Positions 7,161-15,573 of a stretch of 64,000 bases of DNA are shown here, piece after piece. The stretch is from the NCBI GenBank assembly GCA_016124575.1, contig WGNM01000033.1, forward strand, positions 1-64,000, read 5' to 3'. Below the pieces are notes generated by a model. That model was not told the origin of the DNA, did not search any database, and was given only the letters and a program-made list of their open reading frames with translations. Source of the stretch: Cryomorphaceae bacterium. Lineage in GTDB: Bacteria > Bacteroidota > Bacteroidia > Flavobacteriales_D > Sanyastnellaceae. Position 1 is the stretch's first letter, and every line of letters starts with the position of its first letter. Position numbers and translations under genes: made by a program.

Positions 7161-8420
7161 TCATTTCGTTCCAACTGCCTCAATAAGGGTTCCTGTTAAG
7201 TTTGTTGACACCCAACTGCTTCCAGATATTTCATTGTACCCGAATCCATGTCCGCCAGTGGTTGTTGCCACCACAATGCGCCCTCCACCCGAAACCGCTT
7301 GTATGGGTGCGCCATTCAATGAGGTTGAATACCATGATGATCCTGAAATGGCGTTAAATCCATGTCCGTATGCGTTGGTTTCGTTATACACCACAATACG
7401 TCCGCTGGCAATGGCATACCCTGTTATTGGTGCCGAGAGTGCTACAGATAACCAGTTGCTTCCTGAAATGTTATTTCTGCCAAAACCATAAGCGTGGGTA
7501 GTCGTGTAGATGACTACGGTGCTATCAGAGGCCAAAGCACCAAGGACATCTCCTTCGAGCGAAGTTGATACCCAACTACTGCCCGAAATCTCATTGAATC
7601 CGAATCCACGAGCGTTTGTTGCTGAGTAAATAACAATGCGGCCATCACCGGTTTTGATCACGTCACATGCACTTGTGCCGTCTTGTCCTTGCAAACCTTG
7701 AACCCCCTGTGGGCCTGGCATGCCAGGAGTCCCTTGTGGTCCTGGTGCGCCTGTTTCACCCGTCTGACCTTGTGCACCCGCTGGCCCTGTTGGCCCTTGC
7801 AAATTTGGTGATGTAAAGGCTGTGCCATCGGTGTATTCAAAGGTCAACGTACCATCTTCATTGTCGATGGTGTTGACGATGCCATTTCCTGGGTCGCCTT
7901 GTAAACCTTGTTCACCTTGCTCACCTTGAATGCCTTGCTCACCGGGTATTCCTTGCGGACCGGGGGTAGAGTTTCCTGCGTTTTCGGCATACAAAGCATA
8001 CGGTACACTGACCATTTGAGTGACACCTGTTATGGTGTAGTTGCTGCCTCCTTCGGGGTCGATTTCGGTTTGTATGAAGTACGGTCCGTTTGACCAGTCA
8101 ATAGTTAGCATGCTGCCCGCAACTCCATTTCCATTGCCTATCTGAATGCTTACCAATCCATTGGTATTGCTGATAGGTGCGTGGGTTTCTATGTATACTG
8201 GGGTGCCTTGAGGATCATTTTGTAATATGCTCACGCGCATGCCCACTAGCTGGTTGGCGACAAGGTTGTTGGTATTGTTGCGTATCACTGATTGATAGCT
8301 CATGAGCTGCGGTGCTTGTCCGGAAATGGTGACGCTAATTCCCACCAAAAAAACAGACAGAAGAGCATTAAATATTTTCAAAGCTTGATGATTTAAAAAG
8401 TGGACATTCCAATTTGGCAA
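7161..8420 (-). CDS. Secreted collagen-like protein with four C-terminal repeats
   Basis: 419 residues. After a signal-peptide-like hydrophobic stretch (15-33, ending SGQA) comes a beta-rich head common in Bacteroidota surface proteins (LMSYQSVIRNN to VSVPYALYAENAG). Two Gly-X-Y collagen blocks follow (near 153-178 and 208-248) around a short spacer. The C-terminal ~170 residues are four copies of a ~42-residue unit with core R-I-V-x-Y-x-x-T-N-A-x-G-F-G and ISGSSW. The start may instead be TTG at 8381, which places the hydrophobic stretch right at the N terminus. I see no T9SS sorting domain. It is probably a surface or appendage protein; the repeat fold is not known to me. Confidence 0.8.
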   Translation of the reverse strand: MPNWNVHFLNHQALKIFNALLSVFLVGISVTISGQAPQLMSYQSVIRNNTNNLVANQLVGMRVSILQNDPQGTPVYIETHAPISNTNGLVSIQIGNGNGVAGSMLTIDWSNGPYFIQTEIDPEGGSNYTITGVTQMVSVPYALYAENAGNSTPGPQGIPGEQGIQGEQGEQGLQGDPGNGIVNTIDNEDGTLTFEYTDGTAFTSPNLQGPTGPAGAQGQTGETGAPGPQGTPGMPGPQGVQGLQGQDGTSACDVIKTGDGRIVIYSATNARGFGFNEISGSSWVSTSLEGDVLGALASDSTVVIYTTTHAYGFGRNNISGSNWLSVALSAPITGYAIASGRIVVYNETNAYGHGFNAISGSSWYSTSLNGAPIQAVSGGGRIVVATTTGGHGFGYNEISGSSWVSTNLTGTLIEAVGTK

Positions 8421-8451
8421 TACGAAAATTGAAGAAAATTTGTCACACTAG

Positions 8452-8630
8452 CTAACTAACGTCCATAAATGTCGGATTTTCTTCGGTCTGATGCTCACCG
8501 GATATTTGAAATGCGATGATATCCATTCGAAATTGGTTCAAAGACAATCACCGGCGGAATGGGTAGACCAAAATTTGGGTTTATTGTTTACTGTTTTTCG
8601 CTTCGACTTTCGAAAGCAGCACAATTAGCC
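8452..8630 (-). pseudogene. Remnant duplicate of the DUF155 5' end and leader (direct repeat B)
   Basis: Reading the minus strand from ATG 8526 gives MDIIAFQISG, close to the MEIKAFQISD start of the DUF155 protein. It then diverges and stops after 24 codons at 8452. The leader upstream (8527-8630) matches the leader of the intact gene. The 8421-8749 interval holds no other gene. Confidence 0.7.
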
Positions 8631-8749
8631 CATTCGATGCAAATTCCTTTTATAGAAAAAACTTCATGAGTTGTTTTCGCATTTGGAAGATGGAAAAAAG
8701 GATGTCGAACTTATTTTATTCGAAAGTATCATTGGGACAATGACATACA

Positions 8750-9460
8750 TTATTTAAAATCGATTGTTTTGACCAGTGTGAGCTGCAAAAAATACTGGTG
8801 AAGCCAATTTTTCTGTTCATTGCGTATCCAAGATATGATCAACGCTCCTGTTTCTAGCTTTGTTGTTGGGTTAAGTTCAAAGCCAAATCCAGCGTACGCC
8901 CAGTTCTCAGTGTAGGTTGAGACGCGGTTTTGGAAGGTGTCGAAGAAAAATTCATTGTAGCAAGAGAGATAGGTCGAACCACTGTTCAAAGGGAAGTCGA
9001 AACCCAATAGATAGCGCAGTCGTGGATTGAAATCGGTATTCTTAGTGGTGCGATTTTGAATAAACCGAAGGTCATATCGAAATCTGTTTTTAAGGTGTAC
9101 TTTTTCAAATTTCTTTTGATGTTGCGCCTGAACCCAAATCCTGTTTTCATTCCGGTAGTCTTTTCTAAAGGTATTGGCCCGCTCATAGGTATAACTGCCA
9201 GCAAACGTCCACTGCTCGGTAAGTTTATAAATGGCGTCTAACTCAATATAAAAAGCGTTTGTTTTAGCAGGATAAATGAACCCTTCACTTCGCTGTTCAA
9301 GAGGGTAAATCGCCAAAAATGTATAGATCGAATAGTCGAATTTGGAAGATATTTTTCCATTTTGATTGTAAGTAGGAAAAACACCTGCAATGTGGTGGTC
9401 TTGGCCAATAGCAAACATGGAATACATGATTCCAAGAAGCAGAAATGCAGTTTTTTTCAT
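8750..9460 (-). CDS. DUF2490-family outer-membrane protein
   Basis: 236 residues with a signal peptide (MKKTAFLLLGIMYSMFAIGQ) and then alternating amphipathic beta strands with many aromatic residues (WTFAGSYTYERAN, LKNRFRYDLRFIQNR, YLLGFDFPL), typical of a small beta-barrel. It is the last gene of the ArsR-led minus-strand run and overlaps the preceding reductase gene by 4 bases, so it is co-transcribed with redox and arsenate-type genes. Its role there is unknown. Confidence 0.75.
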   Translation of the reverse strand: MKKTAFLLLGIMYSMFAIGQDHHIAGVFPTYNQNGKISSKFDYSIYTFLAIYPLEQRSEGFIYPAKTNAFYIELDAIYKLTEQWTFAGSYTYERANTFRKDYRNENRIWVQAQHQKKFEKVHLKNRFRYDLRFIQNRTTKNTDFNPRLRYLLGFDFPLNSGSTYLSCYNEFFFDTFQNRVSTYTENWAYAGFGFELNPTTKLETGALIISWIRNEQKNWLHQYFLQLTLVKTIDFK

Positions 9461-10077
9461 TTCTGAATAAGTTGAAAGAGGTAGAACATTTCTGATGCGA
9501 TTTCGAGTGAGCGCTGGGCGTATATGGTTTCTTCCTGACTTGTTGCGTCAAAATCTTTTGGGTCTTCAAAAGGAAGTGAGAACCGCATAGCTGCGGATGG
9601 TATGAACGGACAATTTTCATCGGCCTGGGAACACGTCATGATGGCTGCGAAGTTTGTTTGGACATTGAACAAATCATCGTACACCTTCGAAAAGCCAATG
9701 ATAGCCGGTTCATTGGGGTGGTATTTAAAACTATAGATTGAATTTTCAATTTTGCTTATTGCTTCAACTTGTAAGCCTTGGTTTCGGAGTGTTTGAATAA
9801 CAGTGCGGTATATGGCTGTTGCTTCTGTGCCACCTGAATAGCATCGAATATTTCGAAATCCAAAATGAAAAGCAGCTATTTGAGCCCAGACTTGAGAGAA
9901 TACACTTCTGCGAGAATTGTGCGTGCAGATGAAGATCAAATCTGCTTTTTCACTGGTTTCTATGCCGTGTTCGACGAACGCAGCAATTTGCTGCAAAGCA
10001 GATTTTCGTCCAGGAGCGATTTGCTCGATCGCAGAAATCACCAACGATTTGAATTCTTCTAACTTTTGCATAAACAA
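9457..10077 (-). CDS. Thioredoxin-type arsenate reductase / low-molecular-weight phosphatase homologue, cytoplasmic
   Basis: 206 residues, no signal peptide. The phosphate loop is C51-THNSR-R57 (C-x5-R), followed by S. A second Cys pair C149-x6-C156 (TCSQADENCP) matches the C82/C89 relay of thioredoxin-coupled ArsC. These three Cys make reduction of arsenate by a thiol cascade plausible. The N-terminal ~45 residues form an extra helical extension. It lies between dsbD (2-base gap) and the DUF2490 gene (4-base overlap) in an ArsR-controlled run. The phosphatase-loop residue that is often Cys in ArsC is Arg here, as in the lipoprotein paralogue. Substrate uncertain. Confidence 0.85.
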   Translation of the reverse strand: MFMQKLEEFKSLVISAIEQIAPGRKSALQQIAAFVEHGIETSEKADLIFICTHNSRRSVFSQVWAQIAAFHFGFRNIRCYSGGTEATAIYRTVIQTLRNQGLQVEAISKIENSIYSFKYHPNEPAIIGFSKVYDDLFNVQTNFAAIMTCSQADENCPFIPSAAMRFSLPFEDPKDFDATSQEETIYAQRSLEIASEMFYLFQLIQK

Positions 10078-10078
10078 A

Positions 10079-11419
10079 TTATTCAGATAGAAACAGGGCT
10101 ATTTCATCAGATTTCTGATAGTCGTTGGTTTTGTACAACAGGTTTCCTTCGGAATCGGTTATAACCAAAAATGGAAGTCCAACTTTCAATTCAGGAAATC
10201 GGGGATCGTTTTGGTAGACTTTAAATTCTTCCGACGTATCATATACTTTGTACAATACTGCGTTTTGCAAGGCAGTGTTCAGTTCATCATCTTCTTGTGT
10301 GAGCTTTTGAAAAGCCTTGCAATTCGTACACCAATCGCCATGAAAATCGAGAAAAACCAATTTGCCATTCTTCTTAGCTTGTGAATAGGCAGCGTCTTTG
10401 TCGGTAAACCAATCTAGATTTCCCTTTTTCTCAATAGCCACAGCAGAAGTTGGTGATGTTTCGTTGGCCCCGGAAGAACCAATGGTAAACGATCGCAGGA
10501 GGATCAACCCACCTAAAATGGCCGCCAACGTTAAAAGAGATGTCCTCATTTTTTGATGAGGCATGAGTTCCTTTTTTTGAAGGTGGTAGATGCCCATTAA
10601 TAGGACAGTGGTCCCGAAGGCGATGCCCACGATGGAGCGGTCTTCAAAACCAAAACCTAAAAGAGCCTTTTCCAAATACCCGTAGGCGAAGTAGATGATC
10701 AGGGCGGCGAAAGCGTATTGGACATATTTCATCCATCCGCCAGATTTCGGAAGTTTAGCACCAACAACGCCGATGAGCAGAAACGGCATTCCAACCCCAA
10801 TTCCGAAAACCAAAAGTTTGAGAGATGCACCCACCACAGTAGCAAAGCTGATTCCAGTTGTATTCGATGCGATGCCGATAAGTATACTAACAACTACAGG
10901 GCCCACACACGCTGATGACAGCAAACCAGCACTGATGCCCATCAAATAGGTGCCTAAAGCGCCTTTTTTGGAGGTGTCGCGTCCTGAACCTGAAAAAAGA
11001 GGTATATGCAGCAACTCTGCAGATGAAAGTCCGAGTAGAATGAGCACGACGGCAATCAATAAGTTGGTGAAAGGAAATCGTAAGACTTCATTAAAAGCAC
11101 CTCCCGTGGTTCCTGCGATGATTCCGAAAACAAGGTACATGCTAATCATCCCGAGGAAATAAGCAATCGGATGCAATGCTTTCTTCTCGTTATTTCCTCT
11201 TGCTTTAAGAATATTGATGGTGATGGGATATAGGGGGTAGACGCAGGGTAACAGACTTGCAGCCAAACCTCCAATCAGCAAAAAGACAAAGGAAAGCAGC
11301 GATGTACTATCTGTTGAAAGCTGAGCGCTAACCCAGTCGTTCATGTTTGAAACAAGCGAAGCAGCAGGTGAGGCGTAGCTTGTGAGCAAGACAAAGAACA
11401 GCAGTAGTGCTTTTTTCAT
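10079..11419 (-). CDS. dsbD: DsbD-like thiol:disulfide interchange protein (CcdA-type membrane domain plus C-terminal thioredoxin)
   Basis: 446 residues: a signal/anchor segment, eight hydrophobic segments with the transmembrane Cys motif (LPCVYPLYP near 60, SACVGPV near 170), then a thioredoxin-like domain with WCTNCK (near 365). DsbD carries electrons from cytoplasmic thioredoxin to periplasmic partners. The usual N-terminal alpha domain is missing, so the N terminus goes almost directly into the membrane part. Its neighbours on both sides are arsenate-reductase homologues, and the one upstream is a predicted lipoprotein that would need electrons outside the cytoplasm. That makes this protein its likely reductant; this is an inference from context. 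Confidence 0.88.
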   Translation of the reverse strand: MKKALLLFFVLLTSYASPAASLVSNMNDWVSAQLSTDSTSLLSFVFLLIGGLAASLLPCVYPLYPITINILKARGNNEKKALHPIAYFLGMISMYLVFGIIAGTTGGAFNEVLRFPFTNLLIAVVLILLGLSSAELLHIPLFSGSGRDTSKKGALGTYLMGISAGLLSSACVGPVVVSILIGIASNTTGISFATVVGASLKLLVFGIGVGMPFLLIGVVGAKLPKSGGWMKYVQYAFAALIIYFAYGYLEKALLGFGFEDRSIVGIAFGTTVLLMGIYHLQKKELMPHQKMRTSLLTLAAILGGLILLRSFTIGSSGANETSPTSAVAIEKKGNLDWFTDKDAAYSQAKKNGKLVFLDFHGDWCTNCKAFQKLTQEDDELNTALQNAVLYKVYDTSEEFKVYQNDPRFPELKVGLPFLVITDSEGNLLYKTNDYQKSDEIALFLSE

Positions 11420-11425
11420 GTCTAG

Positions 11426-12184
11426 TTATTTCACTTGTGAGAAAAGGAAAAACTCTTCAATGGCAATTTGTCTGCATCGCTCATCATACACAGCCGATTC
11501 TTCAGGTGTGTTGTCGGCAGCTTTTGGGTCTTCATACGGCAAGGCTATGCGCATGGAAGCACCGTCAACAGATGGACAGTTTTTATCGGCATGAGAACAA
11601 GTCATAACAGCCACGAAATTTTCTTTCGGATTGCTCTCATGAGTGTACACTTTCGAGAACGACTCAACTGCTGGAACACCATCGGCGTAGGTCACAGCGA
11701 AAATTGGATTTTCACCCTCGGTTTTTTGTTCAATTTCAAAGCCAGCTCTTTGCAGACATGCAACAGATCTCGGATTGAAGGCAGTGGTTTCAGTGCCGCC
11801 AGAATAAGTGGAAACACCTTGTACACCGTAATAGTTTGCGGCAATCATGCCCCATAGTTGAGACATGTGACTTCTCCGAGAATTGTGTGTGCAGATGTAA
11901 ACGATTTTGACATCTTCGTTCGCAGTGCTCTTCGATTTGATGTAAAGGGCCAACTTCTGTAGCTGTGCTCTCCGTTCGTCGTCTATGCTGTTAAATTGCT
12001 GAACAACTTCTGCAATGTACGAGTTGATTTCTGGGTAAAAAGATAAGTTGGCAGCAGATGCCTCAATAACTTCTTCTATTGGTTCATTTGCCACATCCCC
12101 AACAACAGGGTCTTGTTTTTTTTCTGGCTGATTGCAAGAAAATGCAAATGCAGAAAGGACGAAAAGTAAGATAATGCGCTTCAT
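11426..12184 (-). CDS. Lipoprotein with thioredoxin-type arsenate reductase-like domain
   Basis: 252 residues. The signal peptide ends in a lipobox with lipidated C17 (FAFSC). The rest is homologous to the cytoplasmic protein at 9457-10077: phosphate loop C98-THNSR-R104 (C-x5-R) and Cys pair C196-x6-C203 (TCSHADKNCP). An enzyme of this fold outside the cytoplasm is unusual, since its electron donor thioredoxin is cytoplasmic; the adjacent DsbD would solve that. It has its own upstream copy of the ATATTGCAATATT site (12208-12225). Substrate could be arsenate or a phosphoprotein. Confidence 0.85.
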   Translation of the reverse strand: MKRIILLFVLSAFAFSCNQPEKKQDPVVGDVANEPIEEVIEASAANLSFYPEINSYIAEVVQQFNSIDDERRAQLQKLALYIKSKSTANEDVKIVYICTHNSRRSHMSQLWGMIAANYYGVQGVSTYSGGTETTAFNPRSVACLQRAGFEIEQKTEGENPIFAVTYADGVPAVESFSKVYTHESNPKENFVAVMTCSHADKNCPSVDGASMRIALPYEDPKAADNTPEESAVYDERCRQIAIEEFFLFSQVK

Positions 12185-12207
12185 ATCAGTGAATTCAATG
12201 TATTTAT

Positions 12208-12225
12208 ATATTGCAATATTGGAAT
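12208..12225. promoter_or_regulatory. Probable ArsR operator upstream of the lipoprotein reductase gene
   Basis: ATATTGCAATATTGGAAT contains the perfect 12-base palindrome ATATTGCAATAT and is 24 bases before the lipoprotein start. The same 18 bases, with one change, overlap the arsR start. Two copies next to an ArsR-family gene suggest its binding site. Confidence 0.7.
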
Positions 12226-12242
12226 TTATTATTCAAATTTTT

Positions 12243-12572
12243 TTAGCAGCATTTGTTGAGGCTGTTTAGTTGGGTAGAAACATTTTGGACAATTTGTTTG
12301 ACTTCGTTCCATCGATTTTCGTCGATGCAATAGCAGACATTTTTTCCTTCTATTGAACCTTGAATCAGGCCAACTTTTTTCAATTCAGACAAATGTCTTG
12401 ATATGGTGGGTTGAGCCAGTGGTATCTCATCAACGATGTCGCCACAAATGCAACTTGTACTTTTGGATAAAAACTCCATGATGGCCAATCGTGCAGGATG
12501 TCCAAGTGCTTTGAACACGTCTGCCATTTCAGTCGTCTGAGTTGTAAATCCAGCTGTCTTTGTTATTCCCAT
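12243..12572 (-). CDS. arsR: ArsR-family metal(loid)-sensing repressor
   Basis: 109 residues, winged helix. LGHPARLAIMEFL (near 23-35) begins the fold and PTISRHLSELKKVGLI forms the recognition helix. TSCICGDIV carries the closely spaced Cys pair used by ArsR proteins to bind arsenite, and the C terminus ends NKCC, a possible extra ligand pair. The start MGITKT matches related Bacteroidota proteins. It heads a minus-strand run of five genes and its start codon lies inside a copy of the probable operator, as expected for autorepression that is released on metalloid binding. The exact inducer is not certain. Confidence 0.88.
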   Translation of the reverse strand: MGITKTAGFTTQTTEMADVFKALGHPARLAIMEFLSKSTSCICGDIVDEIPLAQPTISRHLSELKKVGLIQGSIEGKNVCYCIDENRWNEVKQIVQNVSTQLNSLNKCC

Positions 12573-12588
12573 ATTGCAATATTAGAAT
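12571..12588. promoter_or_regulatory. Probable ArsR operator overlapping the arsR start
   Basis: ATATTGCAATATTAGAAT, matching 12208-12225 except one base, with the palindrome ATATTGCAATAT overlapping the arsR start codon. Confidence 0.7.
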
Positions 12589-12629
12589 ATTGTTTGCTTC
12601 CAGCCAACTGGTAACAAGTTATTGTTGCA

Positions 12630-13364
12630 TTAATTCTTTTTCAAGACGATCTGTGCAAGCTTGACCATGGTGCGAAAGGAGAGGTCGGGATGGGCAACCT
12701 GATTCACGGTGCCTGCCACAAAAAGGTTTTTCTCTGGGCTGTAGAAAGCCAAAGCGCCCGATAATCCAGAATGGCCAATGAAATACGGAATCGTTCCAGT
12801 AGGATTAAAGAACCAAGGCAGTTTAAAAAGATGGATGCCAACACCCGATTGCATTGGAAAGAATATCCTATTCCACCGCTGCAATTCAGCAATAATGGAT
12901 TGTGGAAATAACTTTCCTGTGAAAAAGGCTTCAATGAACACTAGCATATCAGAGGAAGTTGAGACAATACCACCATCGGGGCCGAAAGAAGTCATGGCTT
13001 TTGGAATGACCAACTCGTTGGACTTAAAAAAAAGGGGTTTCGGATTTTTGTCCGTAAAATCGGTGTAGAGATATGTATTTGGTAGACTCAATGGTTTGAT
13101 AATCATGCCATTGCATGCTTCTTTGTACGTTTCGCCTGTAATTCGTTCGATGATGTTACCCAAGATTTGGAAGTTTGCATCTGAGTAGTGTGCTTTATTT
13201 TTACTTCCTGGTGCAAACAACGGTTTCATGCTTTTAATCCGTCCAATGATTTGCTCAAAGGTCCACGATTGGTCATTTCCATGCATTAGCTCTTCTTCCA
13301 GACTTTTACCCGATTTTCCTTTATCTTGAAAATAGTCGGGTAAACCTGAAGTGTGGGCGAGCAA
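12630..13364 (-). pseudogene. Serine hydrolase (class C beta-lactamase family), C-terminal fragment after an in-frame stop
   Basis: 244-residue open part with LLAHTSGLPDYF, the Tyr motif YSD (HYSDANF) and GHSGLSG. It is in the same frame as the fragment at 13380-13703. Between them lies only one TAA (13380-13382), followed in frame by LTIRHLLAHTSG. Changing TAA to CAA or AAA restores a continuous product of about 357 residues. The catalytic Ser is on the other fragment, so this piece cannot be active alone. The apparent start is just a TTG inside the conserved motif. Confidence 0.8.
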
Positions 13365-13379
13365 GTGCCTGATTGTCAG

Positions 13380-13703
13380 TTAATTGCTATAATCTTTGTC
13401 TTTGAAGATGTGCAATCCACGTACAATGTCTTTATCAAGGTATGAACTGATAGCTTCATCAAGACCCAGCTTACCTTGCGAATGTAATTGAAGAATGATA
13501 GCCGTAGTAAACAGTTTGGTGGCACTAGCGATGAAATAAGGTTGATCAATAGCAATATTTCCCGAAGCACCCATCCATGTCTCCCCATTGTGTTTGATGG
13601 CAAAAGAGGTCCCAAAAACTTTTTTTTGATCAATGGTCTTGTTGAGAGTCGTCTGCAGCTTGCTTTCCTTCGTGTGTGTTTTCACTTGTATATGTTTTAA
13701 CAA
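13380..13703 (-). pseudogene. Serine hydrolase (class C beta-lactamase family), N-terminal fragment with in-frame stop
   Basis: 107 residues including the nucleophile motif SATK (FIASATKLFT), ending at TAA 13380-13382. The downstream frame continues directly into the family's LLAHTSG motif, so a single nonsense change split the gene. Enzymes of this family are periplasmic or secreted peptidases and esterases. No signal peptide is seen at this N terminus, which overlaps the end of the upstream lipoprotein gene by 7 bases. Confidence 0.8.
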
Positions 13704-14407
13704 CCGAATCCATCATAGAATATCAGGTGCTTTACAACCGGCTGTCCGGTATAGATTCTCTTGCCTGAAACACGTATTGTTCGGCTGCGGGTGAAAATCT
13801 CACAAGGCGGCAGCAAGGGCGATTTGATGGATTCGTAGAATTCCTCAGAATTTTCTAGACATATTGAGCGTACCGCTTCTTGAAGTTCGACTTCTGAGAC
13901 TTCAGGAAATTCGGGTGTGGTAGACGTTAAACTAGAGAAGCTGATGTATTCACCATTTTCAACATGCATGTGTCGCCAAGGAGAATTCACAAGTTTCCAC
14001 TGGTCTAGCAAGCAAACGCTGTCGCCATGATACACAGCAATACTTTGGCTTTCCATTTCGAGCACTTCAACATCTACGAAGTCGCCCATCACCGTAAAAG
14101 CTTCGTCGATGATGCCCGACTCGGTCGACAAACCAAAAAACAACGTGTCTTGATCAATGATCTCTGTTTTTGAGTATCCATTGGCAACGATATGGGGCAT
14201 GTAGATTTCCAAGCCATCGAAATGAAGTCGACAACCACTTTCTGGGGCATCAAATTCATTTTCAGAAAGAAATTCTTCTACCGCGTTATCTTGACCATGC
14301 GTGACAGATGACACAGCCATGGAAGTTTCAGTTGCTTGCGTATGCGATGTGTTGCATGCGTATGAAACGCAAACCAAAAGTGCCAAGAAAAAGTATTTTG
14401 TAACCAT
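13697..14407 (-). CDS. Hypothetical lipoprotein
   Basis: 236 residues from ATG 14407 (MVTKYFFLAL); the open frame begins 6 codons earlier. The signal peptide ends in lipobox VSYAC. The mature part is acidic, with no family I recognise, and it ends YDGFGC. It is 62 bases from the divergent membrane-protein gene and overlaps the broken serine hydrolase by 7 bases. Confidence 0.65.
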   Translation of the reverse strand: MVTKYFFLALLVCVSYACNTSHTQATETSMAVSSVTHGQDNAVEEFLSENEFDAPESGCRLHFDGLEIYMPHIVANGYSKTEIIDQDTLFFGLSTESGIIDEAFTVMGDFVDVEVLEMESQSIAVYHGDSVCLLDQWKLVNSPWRHMHVENGEYISFSSLTSTTPEFPEVSEVELQEAVRSICLENSEEFYESIKSPLLPPCEIFTRSRTIRVSGKRIYTGQPVVKHLIFYDGFGC

Positions 14408-14468
14408 GCAATGAAGGTATATCAATTATCGATGCCTGCTGACATTTCCGCGATTGAATTAACAAGAA

Positions 14469-15494
14469 ATGCAAACTTTCACATCCGTGCCGTGTGCACG
14501 AAAAATGGAAGAAATATGCAGTAACTTTCGCTTCATGCCCGATCGCATCAATGTATTCTTGGTTATTGTATCATTCGCCCTCGCGATAGCCTTGCCCTTC
14601 GAGCTATTCTTATTTTCCTACGCCGTGCTCGGTCCGCTGCACTACCTCACGCAATTGCATTGGCTGCGCGAGAAATCTTTTTTTATTGGTGAAGATGGCA
14701 ATCGCATGGCGTGGGCGGCGGTTGCAATGATTATCCCGTTGTCGGTTTACGCGCTAATTACCACCCTAAAAATCCCTGTCGCCGCACCCCTTATCAGTCT
14801 TTTGAAATCAACTGGAGTGCTCATTCCCATTGCTTTTTTGCTGGCTTTCTTCTGGGTTGTGTCTCGAAAAAAAATGCGTGATACAACAGCCATCGCCATT
14901 GTGGTTTTGAGTTTCGCTTTTTATCACTTTTTGCCAGGTTATGCATACATCGTTATTGCGCTATTGCCAACCTTGGTGCATGTCTACTTATTTACACTTT
15001 TGTTTGTCTTTTACGGTGCAAGAAAATCCAGCAGCGCGGCGGGGATGTCAAACGCAGTGATGCTGTTAATCGTTCCTTTCGCATTGGTGGTTTTACCAGA
15101 TTCATGGGTGATAACCGCAGCTACTGCGCAAACCGATTTGTTTTCAGACGGCGATACTTTTGGACTGCAGGCCTTGCTGTACAGAATGTTGGGTGGTGAG
15201 CAACCGTTCGAATTTGCATCGCCATTGGTGATTAAGATTCAGGCCTTTATTGCCTTCGCATACACCTATCACTATCTGAATTGGTTTTCGAAAACGGGAG
15301 TAATAGGGTGGACGAAAGGACTTACCCGTGGGCGCGTTGCGACTGTCTCCATGCTTTGGATAGTTGCCGTTGCAACCTATTGGGTGAACTTTCAGATGGG
15401 AGTTACGCTGTTGTTTTTCCTGAGTTTGCTGCATGTTGTGCTCGAGTTTCCATTGAACGCGGTGGTAATCAAAGGTCTGATAAACAAGACCTGA
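14469..15494 (+). CDS. Polytopic membrane protein with intramembrane histidines
   Basis: 341 residues with about nine hydrophobic segments. His residues sit in or beside membrane segments in short motifs: GPLHYLTQLHWL (near 56-67), LPTLVHVYL, AYTYHYLNWFSK and LLHVVLEFPLN. This recalls Bacteroidota proteins sometimes labelled beta-carotene oxygenase-like (Brp/Blh), but I cannot confirm that family. The start may be internal, at MEEICSNF (14505) or MPDRINVF (14535). Function not assigned. Confidence 0.65.
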   Translation: MQTFTSVPCARKMEEICSNFRFMPDRINVFLVIVSFALAIALPFELFLFSYAVLGPLHYLTQLHWLREKSFFIGEDGNRMAWAAVAMIIPLSVYALITTLKIPVAAPLISLLKSTGVLIPIAFLLAFFWVVSRKKMRDTTAIAIVVLSFAFYHFLPGYAYIVIALLPTLVHVYLFTLLFVFYGARKSSSAAGMSNAVMLLIVPFALVVLPDSWVITAATAQTDLFSDGDTFGLQALLYRMLGGEQPFEFASPLVIKIQAFIAFAYTYHYLNWFSKTGVIGWTKGLTRGRVATVSMLWIVAVATYWVNFQMGVTLLFFLSLLHVVLEFPLNAVVIKGLINKT

Positions 15495-15573
15495 CGGCAG
15501 ATTCAAAGATTAATATTGTGTAAAGCACAATAATCGGCAGTGCATCCAAAGGAATTCCGCTATTTTAGCACCC

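Noticed and set aside
7147-7491. 114-residue plus-strand frame opposite the collagen-like gene
   Set aside because: Antisense to a clear gene; its repeats are mirror images of the repeated coding sequence.
11468-11857. 129-residue plus-strand frame inside the lipoprotein reductase gene
   Set aside because: Complete overlap with a gene whose catalytic motifs are clear on the other strand.
15514-15532. TATTGTG/CACAATA inverted repeat as a terminator
   Set aside because: No T-run follows; too short to call more than a possible regulator site.
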